Origin: Raffaelea ambrosiae
Taxonomy: Eukaryota > Ascomycota > Sordariomycetes > Ophiostomatales > Ophiostomataceae
NCBI GenBank assembly: GCA_002778195.1
Contig: PCDI01000002.1
Span: forward strand, 1,695,628-1,759,627
Direction of reading: 5' to 3'
DNA: 64,000 nt
Below are positions 63,905 through 64,000 of this stretch, piece by piece. The notes under the pieces are model-generated. The model saw only the letters and a list, made by a program, of their open reading frames with translations. It did no database searches and was not told where the DNA came from. A program made the translations under genes and the position numbers. Position 1 is the first letter of the stretch. Each line of letters opens with the position of its first letter.

Positions 63905-64000
63905 ATGCCGGCCAGAATTTTCGAAGAGAGGGCTTTGCCGCGCTCTGGTGCCAAGGGCAGAAAGGCTGTGATGTATCGTCAGCGAAATGCACGAAGTCGA
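63905..64000 (+). CDS. Possible start of a gene running off the window
   Basis: ATG at 63905 in good context (CAAA before it) opens a 32-codon frame (MPARIFEERALPRSGAKGRK...) that is still open at the edge. The stretch is rich in Arg/Ala and has a sharp GC rise compared with the AT-rich upstream kilobase, as at other gene starts here. Too short to name; it could be chance. Confidence 0.3.
   Translation, partial: MPARIFEERALPRSGAKGRKAVMYRQRNARSR

Noticed and set aside
63724..63954. Minus-strand 76-codon frame with a Leu-rich segment
   Set aside because: The Leu run comes from an AACAAC repeat and there is no further support; a plus-strand start at 63905 is at least as likely.
1..64000. CRISPR arrays, bacterial operons, tRNA or rRNA genes, complete transposons
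   Set aside because: None seen on either strand by eye: no regular repeat-spacer pattern, no cloverleaf with the usual T-loop, and no transposase or reverse transcriptase motif.

Overview
The window is nuclear DNA of a filamentous ascomycete. Genes are GC-rich and carry short (48-230 bp) GT-AG introns with CTAAC-type branch sites. The core is a mating-type (MAT) region in the gene neighbourhood conserved in Sordariomycetes: REV3 and SLA2 on one side, and COX13, APN2 and APC5 on the other. The idiomorph is MAT1-1, with an alpha-box gene (MAT1-1-1), MAT1-1-2 and a small C-terminal-HMG gene (MAT1-1-3). No MAT1-2-1 is seen, so the strain looks heterothallic MAT1-1 as far as this window shows. The order (possibly Ophiostomatales or a relative) is a guess from general character, not from a species-specific marker.

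Layout, left to right: a truncated MFS transporter (1-1090, minus); an FHA/kinase-like protein with eroded catalytic residues (2026-3789); REV3, DNA polymerase zeta (4484-9565, minus); SLA2 (10151-13736); MAT1-1-1 (14359-16358, minus), MAT1-1-2 (16701-18007, minus) and MAT1-1-3 (18411-19084, plus); a 5.7 kb stretch with no convincing gene; an unrecognised disordered 687-residue protein (24788-26851); COX13 (27381-28134, minus); a PA-TM-RING ubiquitin-ligase-like protein (29955-31957); APN2 (32591-35425, minus).

Between APN2 and APC5 lies an accessory block: a Zn2Cys6 transcription factor (37005-40463, minus), a beta-lactamase-fold esterase (41384-42836, minus), a Baeyer-Villiger monooxygenase (44874-46736), an F-box-like protein (48852-50540, minus) and a Sos7-like kinetochore protein (51347-52822). 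After APC5 (53006-55600, minus) come an RTA1-like membrane protein with an in-frame stop (56721-57675), an AidB-type acyl-CoA dehydrogenase (58420-60513), an acidic Ser-rich protein of unknown function (61054-62922, minus) and a possible gene start at the right edge.

The MAT genes would specify mating identity: alpha-box and HMG transcription factors plus MAT1-1-2, needed for fruiting-body development in relatives. The flanking housekeeping genes act in DNA damage tolerance (REV3, APN2), endocytosis (SLA2), respiration (COX13) and the cell cycle (APC5, Sos7-like); their linkage to MAT is ancestral synteny rather than a shared pathway. Exon-intron models were joined by eye from splice signals, frame continuity and family alignment remembered from training; no search was run.
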